A stretch of DNA of 64,000 nt from Panacagrimonas sp963975245. GTDB lineage: Bacteria; Pseudomonadota; Gammaproteobacteria; Nevskiales; Nevskiaceae. A model generated the notes under the pieces. That model ran no database searches. It saw only the letters and a program-made list of their open reading frames with translations, and was not told the origin of the DNA. The DNA lies in contig CAXBFJ010000004.1 in assembly GCA_963975245.1 (NCBI GenBank), forward strand, positions 186,001 to 250,000. Reading direction: 5' to 3'. The translations under genes and the position numbers were made by a program. Positions 1 through 8,035 of this stretch are shown piece after piece. Position 1 is the first letter of the stretch, and every line of letters begins with the position of its first letter.

Positions 1-354
1 AAGACGCTTTATGTCGAGGCGCTGCTTGAAGCCGGGCAGACGTTGCAGTTGCCCGATGGGGCGGAAGAACGCGCGGTTTATGTTGCCGAGGGCGAACTCA
101 GCGCGCAGGGCAGCACCATTGCACAACACGCCATGGCTGTTTTCGCTGATGAGCGCGGCGTGAGCATCACGGCCAGCAAGGCGTCACGTATCGCCATTAT
201 CGGCGGCGAGAAGATTGGCAAGCGTTTCATGGAGTGGAATTTTGTTTCCAGCAGCAGGGAAAGAATCGAACAGGCCAAGCGCGACTGGCGTGAAGGACGA
301 TTTCCGAAAGTACCTGGTGACGAAGATGAGTTTATTCCGCTTCCAGGGAGCTGA
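1..354 (+). CDS. Pirin family protein, C-terminal part (truncated by window edge)
   Basis: The reading frame is open from base 1 to a TGA at 352-354, so the 5' part of the gene lies outside the window. The roughly 117 visible residues match the Pirin_C cupin half: a motif around 'IIGGEKIGKRFMEWNFVSSS' is followed by 'ERIEQAKRDW' and the typical ending 'GDEDEFIPLP'. Pirins are bicupin, metal-binding proteins; some bacterial members act as quercetin dioxygenases or interact with metabolic enzymes. The N-terminal cupin that carries the metal ligands is not visible, so activity cannot be judged. It lies just upstream of the epoxide hydrolase on the same strand (76 bp gap). Confidence 0.9.
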   Translation, partial: KTLYVEALLEAGQTLQLPDGAEERAVYVAEGELSAQGSTIAQHAMAVFADERGVSITASKASRIAIIGGEKIGKRFMEWNFVSSSRERIEQAKRDWREGRFPKVPGDEDEFIPLPGS

Positions 355-430
355 GGCCATGGCGAGCGCGGCGCACTATTCGGTACCCATCTGCTGATCG
401 CAGAATCCTGAATGACCACGGAGATCAAAC

Positions 431-1585
431 TTGTCCATCGAACCATTTCATATCCAGATTTCAGATGAGGTTCTGATCGACCTGCGGGAGCGGCTCGCCC
501 GCACCCGTTGGCCCGACGACTTTGCCAACGATGATTGGCGCTATGGCACCAACACCGCATACCTGAAAACGCTCTGCCGGTATTGGGAGAAAGAGTTTGA
601 CTGGGCGGCCGTGCAGCACGAGATCAATCAGTACTCGCACTTCAAGACAGAAGTGGAAGGCAACCCGATCCACTTCATTCACGAACGCGGCAAAGGGCCC
701 AATCCCAAGCCCTTGATCCTCAGTCACGGCTGGCCGTGGACGTTCTGGGATTTCAAGAAAGTGATTCGCCCGCTGACGGACCCGGTGGCTTTTGGCGGCA
801 AGGCCGAAGACGCCTTTGACGTGGTGATTCCCTCGCTTCCCGGCTACGGTTTTTCGACGCCGCTGCGGCAGCCCGGTATCAATTTCTGGCGCACCGCGGA
901 CATGTGGGTAGACCTGATGGAGCAGCTTGGCTATCCCCGGTTCTACGCACACGGTAACGATTGGGGCGCCATTTTGACTTCGCAACTCGGGCACAAGCAC
1001 GCTGATCGGGTGCTGGGTATTCACCTGACCTTGCCCACGCCCTTGACCGTACTGACAGGCAAGTGGCCGGCCGATTCCGAGTTTGATGAAGACCCGGACA
1101 AGCTGGCCAAGAACCAACATTTCTTTGGCGCAGAGAGTGGCTACTCCGCCATACAGGGCACCAAGCCTCAGACACTGACCCATGGCATCAATGATTCTCC
1201 CGCTGGCTTATGCTCCTGGTTGCTGGAAAAACGTCGCACCTGGAGCCACTGCAATGGTGACGTCGAATCCCGCTTCAGCAAGGATGAGCTATGTGCCGTG
1301 ATGACGCTTTACTGGGCGACACAGAGCTTTGGAACCTCGGCGCGTTATTACTACGAGTGCGCACACAATCCCTGGAAGCCCTCGCACGACCGCGAGCCCA
1401 CCGTCGAAGCACCCACCGCACTGTGCATGTTCGACAACGAAGTGTTCGCCATGCCGCGACGCTGGTGTGAACGAAATTACAATCTCAAGCAGTGGACGGA
1501 GCACGCATCGGGCGGGCACTTCGCGCCGATGGAAGAACCAGAGGTTCTGGTGGCCGATATCCAGAAGTTTTTCCGCACGCTATAA
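431..1585 (+). CDS. Epoxide hydrolase (EHN-domain alpha/beta hydrolase)
   Basis: This 384-residue protein has the epoxide hydrolase N-terminal domain (about residues 4-110) fused to an alpha/beta-hydrolase fold, as in microsomal-type epoxide hydrolases. The oxyanion motif HGWPW is at 99-103. The nucleophile Asp177 sits in the G-N-D-W-G elbow, and the catalytic His is near residue 363 in 'SGGHFAPMEEPE'. It would convert epoxides to vicinal diols through an alkyl-enzyme ester. I chose the TTG at 431 because a GGAG sits about 8 bases upstream and the protein then begins like other family members (IEPFHIQISDEVL). Its neighbours include a P450 that could generate epoxides; that link is inference. 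It converges on the CmcJ-like gene. Confidence 0.9.
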   Translation: MSIEPFHIQISDEVLIDLRERLARTRWPDDFANDDWRYGTNTAYLKTLCRYWEKEFDWAAVQHEINQYSHFKTEVEGNPIHFIHERGKGPNPKPLILSHGWPWTFWDFKKVIRPLTDPVAFGGKAEDAFDVVIPSLPGYGFSTPLRQPGINFWRTADMWVDLMEQLGYPRFYAHGNDWGAILTSQLGHKHADRVLGIHLTLPTPLTVLTGKWPADSEFDEDPDKLAKNQHFFGAESGYSAIQGTKPQTLTHGINDSPAGLCSWLLEKRRTWSHCNGDVESRFSKDELCAVMTLYWATQSFGTSARYYYECAHNPWKPSHDREPTVEAPTALCMFDNEVFAMPRRWCERNYNLKQWTEHASGGHFAPMEEPEVLVADIQKFFRTL

Positions 1586-1617
1586 CGCGGTTTCTGACGC
1601 CATCTGAATGGCTTGTA

Positions 1618-2613
1618 TCAATAGAGAACCACACAACGCACCTCGATACTCTGGCGGTCCGGCGCGTCCGCCGGAGTAGCCGGGTCCATGAACGCGCTGT
1701 GAAAGCTGAAAGTACTGGGCGCCGCCGGATCACTGCCATCACTGAATTGACCTTTTGATCGGGCCAGTGGCCCGGCTGAGTCCCACTGCTTGATCAGCAG
1801 AGCTTCGTCGCGAGTCATGGCAGGGTAGTAGTACCAACGATGCCGATCGGCGTGCTTGGCGAAGTAGTTTTCGCCAATTCGGTCCTGATAGTAAATCTCG
1901 AAAACAACCAGATCTTCGCTATGAACGGTCTGGCTGTCACACAGTGCAAGCGGATGACTCGCCACCGGCTCGGTGGATATGTTGCGCCAGACATTGATGA
2001 TGGCGAATCGGCTGCCCTCTGCCAGTGCGCGTTCAACAATCGCCTCCGATAGCAGGGCCTGCCCTTGCGGCAGAACACTGCGCAAGCTGTCGTTGCCGCT
2101 GGGCGGCTTGGCAAGGTCACGCAACCTTTGTGGACCACTGGTCAGGGTGTAATCGCCGTGGACCAGGTGCAGAGGCTCCTGAACCTGCTGGCCTCCGCTA
2201 ATGCGTCGCTGTGCTTTCTTGCCCTGAACCGAACGCACGTTGTGATCAAACGCGTAAGCCCGCGCGCCTGTGGCCTGTGCCACGATGGCCTCGCACTGCG
2301 GATAATAGTCTTGCACCAGTTTCTGGTGATCAAAGAAGTCGAGATCGTCATCGAGCAAGGGCCGTTGAACCAGTTCGAATCCATTGGCTGTCAGGCTGCG
2401 CCGGAGTCGCGAAGAAGTATCGCGACCATTGGCAACGGACATCGTATTTTTGCTGAGGAGTACACCCTCCATCTCGCTGTCACTACCATCGGCATCGCGC
2501 CGCATTTTCACCTTGCCATTGCGGTAGAGCGAGTGCGCTGCACCATCGTCCAGATAGTTGAACAAGCCGCGCGTGCCTGACCGTATCTCTTCTTGCTGCT
2601 GGTTCTGACTCAT
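1618..2613 (-). CDS. CmcJ/NvfI family oxidoreductase (GA4-desaturase-like)
   Basis: The 331-residue protein resembles the CmcJ/NvfI (gibberellin GA4 desaturase-like) family, found in fungal and bacterial secondary metabolism. Recognisable blocks are 'IINVWRNI', 'HPLALCDSQTV', 'VVFEIYYQ' and 'HRWYYYPAMTRDEALLIKQWDS', followed by a C-terminal segment ending 'RQSIEVRCVVLY'. Members are proposed to be oxygenases or desaturases acting on small molecules. The ATG at 2613 is preceded by a CAGGA-like ribosome site; the frame stays open 39 codons further upstream, but that part looks non-coding. It is transcribed away from the P450 gene, with a 316 bp shared upstream region. The substrate is unknown. 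Confidence 0.8.
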   Translation of the reverse strand: MSQNQQQEEIRSGTRGLFNYLDDGAAHSLYRNGKVKMRRDADGSDSEMEGVLLSKNTMSVANGRDTSSRLRRSLTANGFELVQRPLLDDDLDFFDHQKLVQDYYPQCEAIVAQATGARAYAFDHNVRSVQGKKAQRRISGGQQVQEPLHLVHGDYTLTSGPQRLRDLAKPPSGNDSLRSVLPQGQALLSEAIVERALAEGSRFAIINVWRNISTEPVASHPLALCDSQTVHSEDLVVFEIYYQDRIGENYFAKHADRHRWYYYPAMTRDEALLIKQWDSAGPLARSKGQFSDGSDPAAPSTFSFHSAFMDPATPADAPDRQSIEVRCVVLY

Positions 2614-2929
2614 GATGCATTCCTGACCCAATGACCCCGGATTCGTGGCAGCTCTTTTTGAATAAGCCACATTCTGCTCATCAGACTCTATCCGATTAGC
2701 GGATTCTCGCAGTGTCCAGGCCCTGCACACGCCTTATCGTGCGGCGACACTCGACAAGCGCAGCGCATCCGCAGCCAGGAAATGTGTGCGGGCAAAGCCG
2801 ATCCGGTTCCGCCTTTCCGTTCAGATCTTCCGCGGCATTCCTTTGCAGAATGACCGAAGTCAGCAGGTTTTTCCCAGAAGGGCGGCTTTGAGCAAGGCAG
2901 GCTGTAGGCACTCAGATTGAGATGCCGTC
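2614..2929. promoter_or_regulatory. Divergent intergenic region between CmcJ-like gene and P450
   Basis: These 316 bases separate two divergent genes and must hold both promoters. I see no convincing gene here; a 71-codon minus-strand frame has no family resemblance. A short inverted repeat (ATCCG-N5-CGGAT) at 2690-2704 could be an operator half-site pair but is too short to trust. The AraC regulator at 5300-6088 is a candidate controller of this region by proximity only. Confidence 0.4.
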
Positions 2930-4174
2930 ATGTCCCGTACCGATTCACATATCGACAATGAAATTGACTTCTGCGACGTCAGTTTATTCGCAGAAGGGCC
3001 TCCTTACGCCTTGTTCGATCAGCTTCGAAGCAGCGCGCCGGTTTCCTGGTCCAAAGCGCCATCCGATTGGCCGCTGAGCGAAGGAACCGGCTATTGGAAT
3101 CTGGTGCGGGCAGCAGATATCGCAGAGGTCATGCGGGATTCGGAGCGCTTTTCCTCCAATCTGGGCGGCGTCACGATTCCCAGCTATGCCGTGGGATCGC
3201 TGGAGGCCGTGCAGGCGATGATTATCGGCAAGGACCCCCCTCAGCACACGCAGCAACGCAAGACGGTCATGAAAGCCTTCACGCCGCGGCGCATTTCCGA
3301 TCTGGAGATTAGCGTTCGAGAGAACGTGCGGCAGGTCATAAACAAAGTCATCGAGGCCGGGCGTTGCGATTTTGTGTCTGCGATTTCCGGGCCGCTGCCC
3401 ATGACGATGATCGCAGACCTTCTGGGCGTACCGCAGGAAGACCGCCCCCAGCTTTTCGACTGGACCGACGCTATTTTCGGCTTTCATGATCCTGACGCGC
3501 CATTGTCAGCGATGGATGCGCTCGAGCAATCAACGCAGTACATGATCAGTCTGGACGAACAACGACAACGTTGCCCGAAGGACGATCTGATCACCGTCAT
3601 TGGTCGTGCCGAGATCGATGGAAAGCGGCTTCCCGTGGAGGAGCGCGCTGGCATCTTCAATCAACTCTTTGCTGCCGGCGTGGATACCACTCGCGCCACG
3701 CTCGCATTGGGCATTCAGGCCTTGATCGAACATCCCGAACAACGCCGCTTGCTGATCGAGCAGCCGGCACTGATTCCGCTGGCGGTTGAAGAGATCAATC
3801 GATGGGTGTCGGTGGCGCAGTACATGCGCCGCACTGCGCTCAAGGACACGCTCGTTGGTGATCAGCTCATTCGCCAAGGTGAGGCCGTGGTGTGTTGGCA
3901 AGCTGCCGGCAACCGCGACCCGGAGCGCTTCAACAACCCCAATCACTTTGATGTGGCGCGTAGTGAATGCCCGCACCAGAGCTTTGGTGGCGGCGGTCGC
4001 CATTTGTGTCTGGGCTCCTCACTCGCTCGAATGGAATTGCGGATCGCCATTGAACAGTTGCTGCGCCGAATGCCGGATATGGAACTCGATGGCCCCGTTG
4101 TTCGTACGCCCAGCAACTGGATTCAGAACGTCAAGGCAATGCCCGTGAAATTCTCACCGGGTACGCGTGAGTAA
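2930..4174 (+). CDS. Cytochrome P450
   Basis: The 414-residue soluble bacterial P450 has the I-helix oxygen-activation motif A-G-V-D-T-T at 249-254, the K-helix E-x-x-R at 288-291 (EINR) and the haem-binding loop 'SFGGGGRHLCLG' with the axial Cys at 360. The four-glycine haem loop is common in mycobacterial and proteobacterial P450s that hydroxylate sterols, terpenes or fatty acids. No membrane anchor is visible, so it needs separate ferredoxin and reductase partners; none is encoded next to it. The MDR reductase starts 36 bp downstream on the same strand and is probably co-transcribed. The exact CYP family and substrate cannot be told from the sequence alone. Confidence 0.95.
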   Translation: MSRTDSHIDNEIDFCDVSLFAEGPPYALFDQLRSSAPVSWSKAPSDWPLSEGTGYWNLVRAADIAEVMRDSERFSSNLGGVTIPSYAVGSLEAVQAMIIGKDPPQHTQQRKTVMKAFTPRRISDLEISVRENVRQVINKVIEAGRCDFVSAISGPLPMTMIADLLGVPQEDRPQLFDWTDAIFGFHDPDAPLSAMDALEQSTQYMISLDEQRQRCPKDDLITVIGRAEIDGKRLPVEERAGIFNQLFAAGVDTTRATLALGIQALIEHPEQRRLLIEQPALIPLAVEEINRWVSVAQYMRRTALKDTLVGDQLIRQGEAVVCWQAAGNRDPERFNNPNHFDVARSECPHQSFGGGGRHLCLGSSLARMELRIAIEQLLRRMPDMELDGPVVRTPSNWIQNVKAMPVKFSPGTRE

Positions 4175-4210
4175 GTCTGTACTTATTTTTTCAATTTCTG
4201 GAGCATTAAG

Positions 4211-5275
4211 ATGAAAGCATGGGTCGCAGAGCGATTTGGGGAACCACTGGAAGTTCTGAAACTGAAGGACGTCGAAATTCCGAAACTGGAAGCCCGCCAT
4301 ATTCTTGTGCGCGTACTGACCGCCACCATCAACAAGAATGAGGTAGACGGCATCCGCGGCATTTACGCGAGCATGGCTACACAAGCGCCTTTCGTTCCTG
4401 GTTTTGAAATCTACGGCGTGGTGGAGCAAGCCGGCCCAGGTGCTGAAGACTGGGTTGGCAAGCACGTCATTGGCATGCCCAGAGGCGGTCACGGTGGCTA
4501 CGCTGAGTACGCGGTGTTGCCCACGGTCATGGCGTTTGAAGTTCCGGCATCCATGCCGGCATCAACTGCGTCCAGTATTTTCTGGCCCTTTCACCTGGCC
4601 TGGCTCTGTCTGTTCACGCGAGCCCGCTTGCAAATGGGTGAGACGGTATTGATCCACGCCGGAGCGGGCGGCTTTGGTTCTGCCGCGATCCAGCTCGCCG
4701 TACACGCCGGTGCGCGCGTGATCGCAACCGCCGGCTCTGACGAAAAGCTCGCCTTGTGCCGCGAACTGGGCGCGGATGTCGCGATCAACTATCGCAAGCA
4801 GGATTTTGTGCGTGAAGTGCTTGATGCCACCGGCGGCCGCAAGGTTGATGTTGCGGTGGATTCCATCGGCGGTGATGTTCTGGAACAAACCTGGCTATGT
4901 CTCAACTACGGTGCCAGACACATCCTTCTGGGATTCTCTTCTGGCATCGAGCAAGAGGACGAACGTCCCGTGCTGTTGCGCCAACTGATTTTTGGAAATA
5001 TTTCCATGGTCGGCGTCCTCATGACTTACGTCGATGACAATCCTACAGATGACGACTCTGGTGTTTCAGGCGTCGCTTATCCCAAGGTCAACTTCAACAT
5101 GCCCAGCCGCGCCATGGGCGAGGAGATTCATCGCAACATCCTTGATCTGATGGCGCGCGGACGCATCCGGCCTGTTGTAGGTCTTGAAGTCGGATTTGCT
5201 GATTTGCCGCAAGCGATTGATCGGTTTGATCGGCGTGAGATTGCTGGCCGCGTGGTGATTCACACCACGCGGTAA
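4211..5275 (+). CDS. Zinc-independent MDR alcohol dehydrogenase / NADPH:quinone oxidoreductase family
   Basis: The 354-residue medium-chain reductase has a GroES-like N-terminal domain (about 1-125) and a Rossmann domain with the nucleotide loop 'AGAGGFGSAAIQLA' near 150. The catalytic and structural zinc Cys residues of true alcohol dehydrogenases are absent, placing it with quinone/enone reductases (QOR-like). It would reduce quinones or alpha,beta-unsaturated carbonyls using NADPH. A GGAG site lies 8 bases before the ATG. It follows the P450 by 36 bp and probably belongs to the same transcript; a role in reducing a P450-derived product is inferred. Confidence 0.88.
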   Translation: MKAWVAERFGEPLEVLKLKDVEIPKLEARHILVRVLTATINKNEVDGIRGIYASMATQAPFVPGFEIYGVVEQAGPGAEDWVGKHVIGMPRGGHGGYAEYAVLPTVMAFEVPASMPASTASSIFWPFHLAWLCLFTRARLQMGETVLIHAGAGGFGSAAIQLAVHAGARVIATAGSDEKLALCRELGADVAINYRKQDFVREVLDATGGRKVDVAVDSIGGDVLEQTWLCLNYGARHILLGFSSGIEQEDERPVLLRQLIFGNISMVGVLMTYVDDNPTDDDSGVSGVAYPKVNFNMPSRAMGEEIHRNILDLMARGRIRPVVGLEVGFADLPQAIDRFDRREIAGRVVIHTTR

Positions 5276-5299
5276 ACATCGCGCTTCGCGTTGTCATCA

Positions 5300-6088
5300 C
5301 TACATGGTGGCAATGACTGAAAACTGGCGTGAGCCGCGGAACATGGTTGTGGGTGTGTAGCCGTACCATGACCGCGTGCTCTTGCTCAAATGCGTGGAGT
5401 CGGAGTACCCCATGTCGAGCGCCACCTGCACCAGGGCAGGGGATTTGCCCATTTTGTGCAGCAAGCTGCGCGCGCGTCGCCACCCTCTGAACCGGCGAAA
5501 AGAGGTTCCAAGCTGATCCTGGAAAAGGTGCATGAGCCGCGACGGCGATAAGCACACATGGGCTGCGCACATATCGATGGACAAGTCGGAATCATTTCTC
5601 TCGTAGATCATGTCAACGACTTTGCGAATACGCGGATCCAGTGCGCGTTCTGGCAATGCAGAACCAAAGAACTGAAGATCGAAATCGATCCATTCTGCCG
5701 GTGGTGAGGAGAAAGCCCTCAGCATGCTGAGATGAGTTCCTGCCATTCTGGAGGGCGTGGCAAACCATGGCCGGAAGATTCGATCGCCATCGACGGATTC
5801 GGGCTCGATCATCAGCATTGCGATGTCGGAATCTTCCGTCGAAACCTGATGCACCGTCCAAGGTTCTACCAGTGCGATGCTGCAGGACCTGGCTGGGCCG
5901 GTATCGCTTTTGATTCGAAACGGCTGGCCGAGCGACACATAGAACAACCATGCTCCCATGGTGCGGGGTGTCGGTCTGCCAAAGCGTCCGCAGACGGCTG
6001 AGCGAGTTGGTGTCATGCGCAGGAAGCGGTTCGGGAAATCTCCGCGTTGCGGCCGACTCACGTCAGGGAGTTGCATGGAAGCACGCAT
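5300..6088 (-). CDS. AraC family transcriptional regulator
   Basis: The 262-residue protein ends in a double helix-turn-helix AraC DNA-binding domain: first HTH near 'LSIDMCAAHVCLSPSRLMHLFQ', second near 'ALVQVALDMGYSDSTHLSKS', with the family ending 'YGYTP'. The N-terminal half (about 1-150) is a poorly conserved sensor domain with a cupin-like feel. It faces the MDR gene convergently with a 24 bp gap. The start is uncertain: ATG at 6088 is used here, but an internal ATG at 6076 or residue 25 is possible because no clear ribosome site is seen. It is a candidate regulator of the P450/MDR/epoxide-hydrolase neighbourhood. Confidence 0.85.
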   Translation of the reverse strand: MRASMQLPDVSRPQRGDFPNRFLRMTPTRSAVCGRFGRPTPRTMGAWLFYVSLGQPFRIKSDTGPARSCSIALVEPWTVHQVSTEDSDIAMLMIEPESVDGDRIFRPWFATPSRMAGTHLSMLRAFSSPPAEWIDFDLQFFGSALPERALDPRIRKVVDMIYERNDSDLSIDMCAAHVCLSPSRLMHLFQDQLGTSFRRFRGWRRARSLLHKMGKSPALVQVALDMGYSDSTHLSKSTRSWYGYTPTTMFRGSRQFSVIATM

Positions 6089-6155
6089 GGTTCACATCAA
6101 GTACGAAGACCTGATTGGATGAGTGATCTTGAGAAACAGACTTAGGGCAGCCCTG

Positions 6156-6494
6156 CTAGTCGGCCGTGCTGTCCTTGATTGTGGTGGTGGAGCCGGAATT
6201 CTTGACCGACTCAATGCCAGCATCACGGCTGGCTTCAGTGGTGTACATCTGGCTCTGGCCAATGACCTGGCTGTTCCCTGCGACCAGCGTGAAATAGAAC
6301 TTGCCGTTCTTTCCAACCAGTTTCTTGTAGCGCTCATCCATCCCGGAATTCTTCTGGACCGAGGCAATGCCGTTTTCTGCCGACTTGCGGGCCACATACA
6401 TTTCGCTGGTCAGAACAATTTGCCCGTTACCGGCCAGCAGGTTGAAATGAAATTGCCCGTTCTTGGCTTTCTTGAGTTCAAACGTTCCCGCCAT
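6156..6494 (-). CDS. YegP family protein (two DUF1508 repeats)
   Basis: This 112-residue protein consists of two tandem DUF1508 units. The first begins 'FELKKAKNGQFHFNLLAGNGQIV' and the second 'YKKLVGKNGKFYFTLVAGNSQVI'; each is followed by a 'YxxxxxxxxGIxSV' helix. DUF1508 (YegP) proteins are small, often stress-related, and of unknown biochemical function. The ATG at 6494 has an excellent AAGGAG site eight bases upstream, ruling out the 22-codon upstream extension. It is divergently arranged with the lipoprotein gene at 6648. Confidence 0.85.
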   Translation of the reverse strand: MAGTFELKKAKNGQFHFNLLAGNGQIVLTSEMYVARKSAENGIASVQKNSGMDERYKKLVGKNGKFYFTLVAGNSQVIGQSQMYTTEASRDAGIESVKNSGSTTTIKDSTAD

Positions 6495-6647
6495 GTTGTT
6501 GCTCCTTGAATTTTGACTGGGCAGTTGCCCGTTGAGGTTCGAGAAATGCAACAGGTGCACGGTGGCACGCCGGTGCAGGCCGGAAGGTTAGCAGGACCAG
6601 GTCGTAGGGGGCTTGCGCGGCGATTCAGGACCTGCAAAAGTCGCGTC

Positions 6648-7067
6648 ATGAAACAAGCCCTCGTCCGGTCCGCCTTGCTGTTGGCAGCATTGGCAGCCGC
6701 TTGTTCGGGTGATGACGTCAGTTTGGGCCTGGGTCTGGACCGCCCTACTGACCTGCGGGTCGGCGAATCCGTTGTGTTCCCGGGAGAAGGGCTTCAGTTG
6801 CGCCTGAATAGCGTCAGTGAAGACTCCCGTTGTCCCAGCGACGTGGCTTGCGTCACAGCAGGCCAGGCCAGCATCGTTTTGACGGCACTGCGTGCGGGCA
6901 GCAGCCAGCAAACCTTCAGCCTGACCATTCCTGCGCCGGACTCAGCGCTTTATGCCGGTTATGAGATTCGCTTCCTGGACCTGCGGCCTTATCCCGTCAG
7001 TACAGAGACCATTGATCCGGCTAGCTACATCGCGACCGTGGTGGTCTCTGAGGACGACACGCCCTAG
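6648..7067 (+). CDS. Small predicted lipoprotein
   Basis: The 139-residue protein starts with a lipoprotein signal peptide (KQALVRSALLLAALAAAC), giving lipidated Cys19 followed by SGDD. The +2 Ser predicts outer-membrane sorting in Lol-type systems. The mature part carries a 'SRCPSDVACVTAGQASI' segment typical of a widespread family of short bacterial lipoproteins of unknown function with a 'RCPxDVxCVxAG' motif. An upstream in-frame extension lacks sense; the ATG at 6648 gives the signal peptide directly. Its 3' end overlaps the 3' end of rdgC by 4 bp (convergent). Confidence 0.75.
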   Translation: MKQALVRSALLLAALAAACSGDDVSLGLGLDRPTDLRVGESVVFPGEGLQLRLNSVSEDSRCPSDVACVTAGQASIVLTALRAGSSQQTFSLTIPAPDSALYAGYEIRFLDLRPYPVSTETIDPASYIATVVVSEDDTP

Positions 7068-7969
7068 CGCGGGCTTTGCATTCCACCGAGCGCATCGATC
7101 ATTTCAGCCAGCATGGCTGAAAGCTCGCCGCACATCAGAGTGAAGTCAGCGTCAAATCGCTCTTCGGCAGATTCATCCGTGTCATGCTCAGCACGGTCCT
7201 GCTCGATCATGTCGAAACGCACGCGCTTGATCACGCCGGGGTCGGCCAGGACCAGCCGCATGCGATCGTTCCAGGTCAGGCCCAGTTGGGTCACGGACTT
7301 GCCATCCTTGACGTGCCGACGAACATCGTCGCCTTCAAGACCGTGCCGGGCGAATCGAATCGCCGCGGGGTCATCACCACCGCTTTTCATTTCACAGTCC
7401 TGATCCAGCTGAAAATTGCCTGGCGTCTGATTGGCGGCCAGCCATTGCGTCATGCAGGTCACCGGGGCCTTGACCGTATCCATCGGCTCGATCTGCAGAG
7501 TGCCAAGCGTTTCACGCAGGACAGTGGTGAAATCATCCCCCCGCTTGACGCTGGCGGTGTCCACGATCAGCCAACCCGACTCCGGATTGATCCATGCGCG
7601 GGTGATCTGACGCTTGGCAAATGCCTTGGGCAGCAGCTCGGCAGTAATCTGCTCCTTGAGCTCACGCATCTGCTTGCGGCCAGGCTTGAAGCCCATGCGC
7701 GCTTCCTGCTCAGCGGCGCGTGCCTCTGCCTCTTCCTTGACCACCGAGGCCGGCAGAATCTTGGTTTCCACGCCCAGTGCGATCAGCATCTGCTTGCCCT
7801 GCGAACAAACCAGAGCGCCGTCGTCGCGGGGGGACACCCAGCCTTGGCTCTGCGCGCTCAGACCGCTACAAGGAAGCAGCGGCCGATTGGCGAGTTGCTC
7901 CTCCAGCGCGCCCGGCGCCAAGGTCCAGGGAGCGGCAAGGCGATACGGCAACAGGTTCTTGAACCACAC
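7064..7969 (-). CDS. rdgC: Recombination-associated protein RdgC
   Basis: The 301-residue protein begins MWFKNLLPYRL and matches the RdgC family throughout, including 'GKQMLIALGVETKILPASVV' and 'SGWLIVDTASVKRGDDF'. RdgC forms ring-shaped dimers that bind double-stranded DNA and restrain RecA-mediated recombination; it is nucleoid-associated. The start codon is GTG at 7969, fixed by the conserved MWF start. Length is normal (about 300). It lies upstream of nothing co-oriented at its 3' end and converges with the lipoprotein gene, sharing 4 bp. Confidence 0.97.
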   Translation of the reverse strand: MWFKNLLPYRLAAPWTLAPGALEEQLANRPLLPCSGLSAQSQGWVSPRDDGALVCSQGKQMLIALGVETKILPASVVKEEAEARAAEQEARMGFKPGRKQMRELKEQITAELLPKAFAKRQITRAWINPESGWLIVDTASVKRGDDFTTVLRETLGTLQIEPMDTVKAPVTCMTQWLAANQTPGNFQLDQDCEMKSGGDDPAAIRFARHGLEGDDVRRHVKDGKSVTQLGLTWNDRMRLVLADPGVIKRVRFDMIEQDRAEHDTDESAEERFDADFTLMCGELSAMLAEMIDALGGMQSPR

Positions 7970-8035
7970 GGCGTCGATTCATCACATAGCAAAAGGGGGC
8001 GGCGATGATACCGATGCCGGACGCCTGCGTCTCGC

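Noticed and set aside
2696..2911. 71-codon minus-strand frame in the CmcJ-P450 gap
   Set aside because: No homology pattern and a composition typical of non-coding DNA; the region is better explained as divergent promoters.
7184..8008. Long plus-strand frame over rdgC
   Set aside because: Antisense of a clear rdgC; no ribosome site and no recognisable domain.
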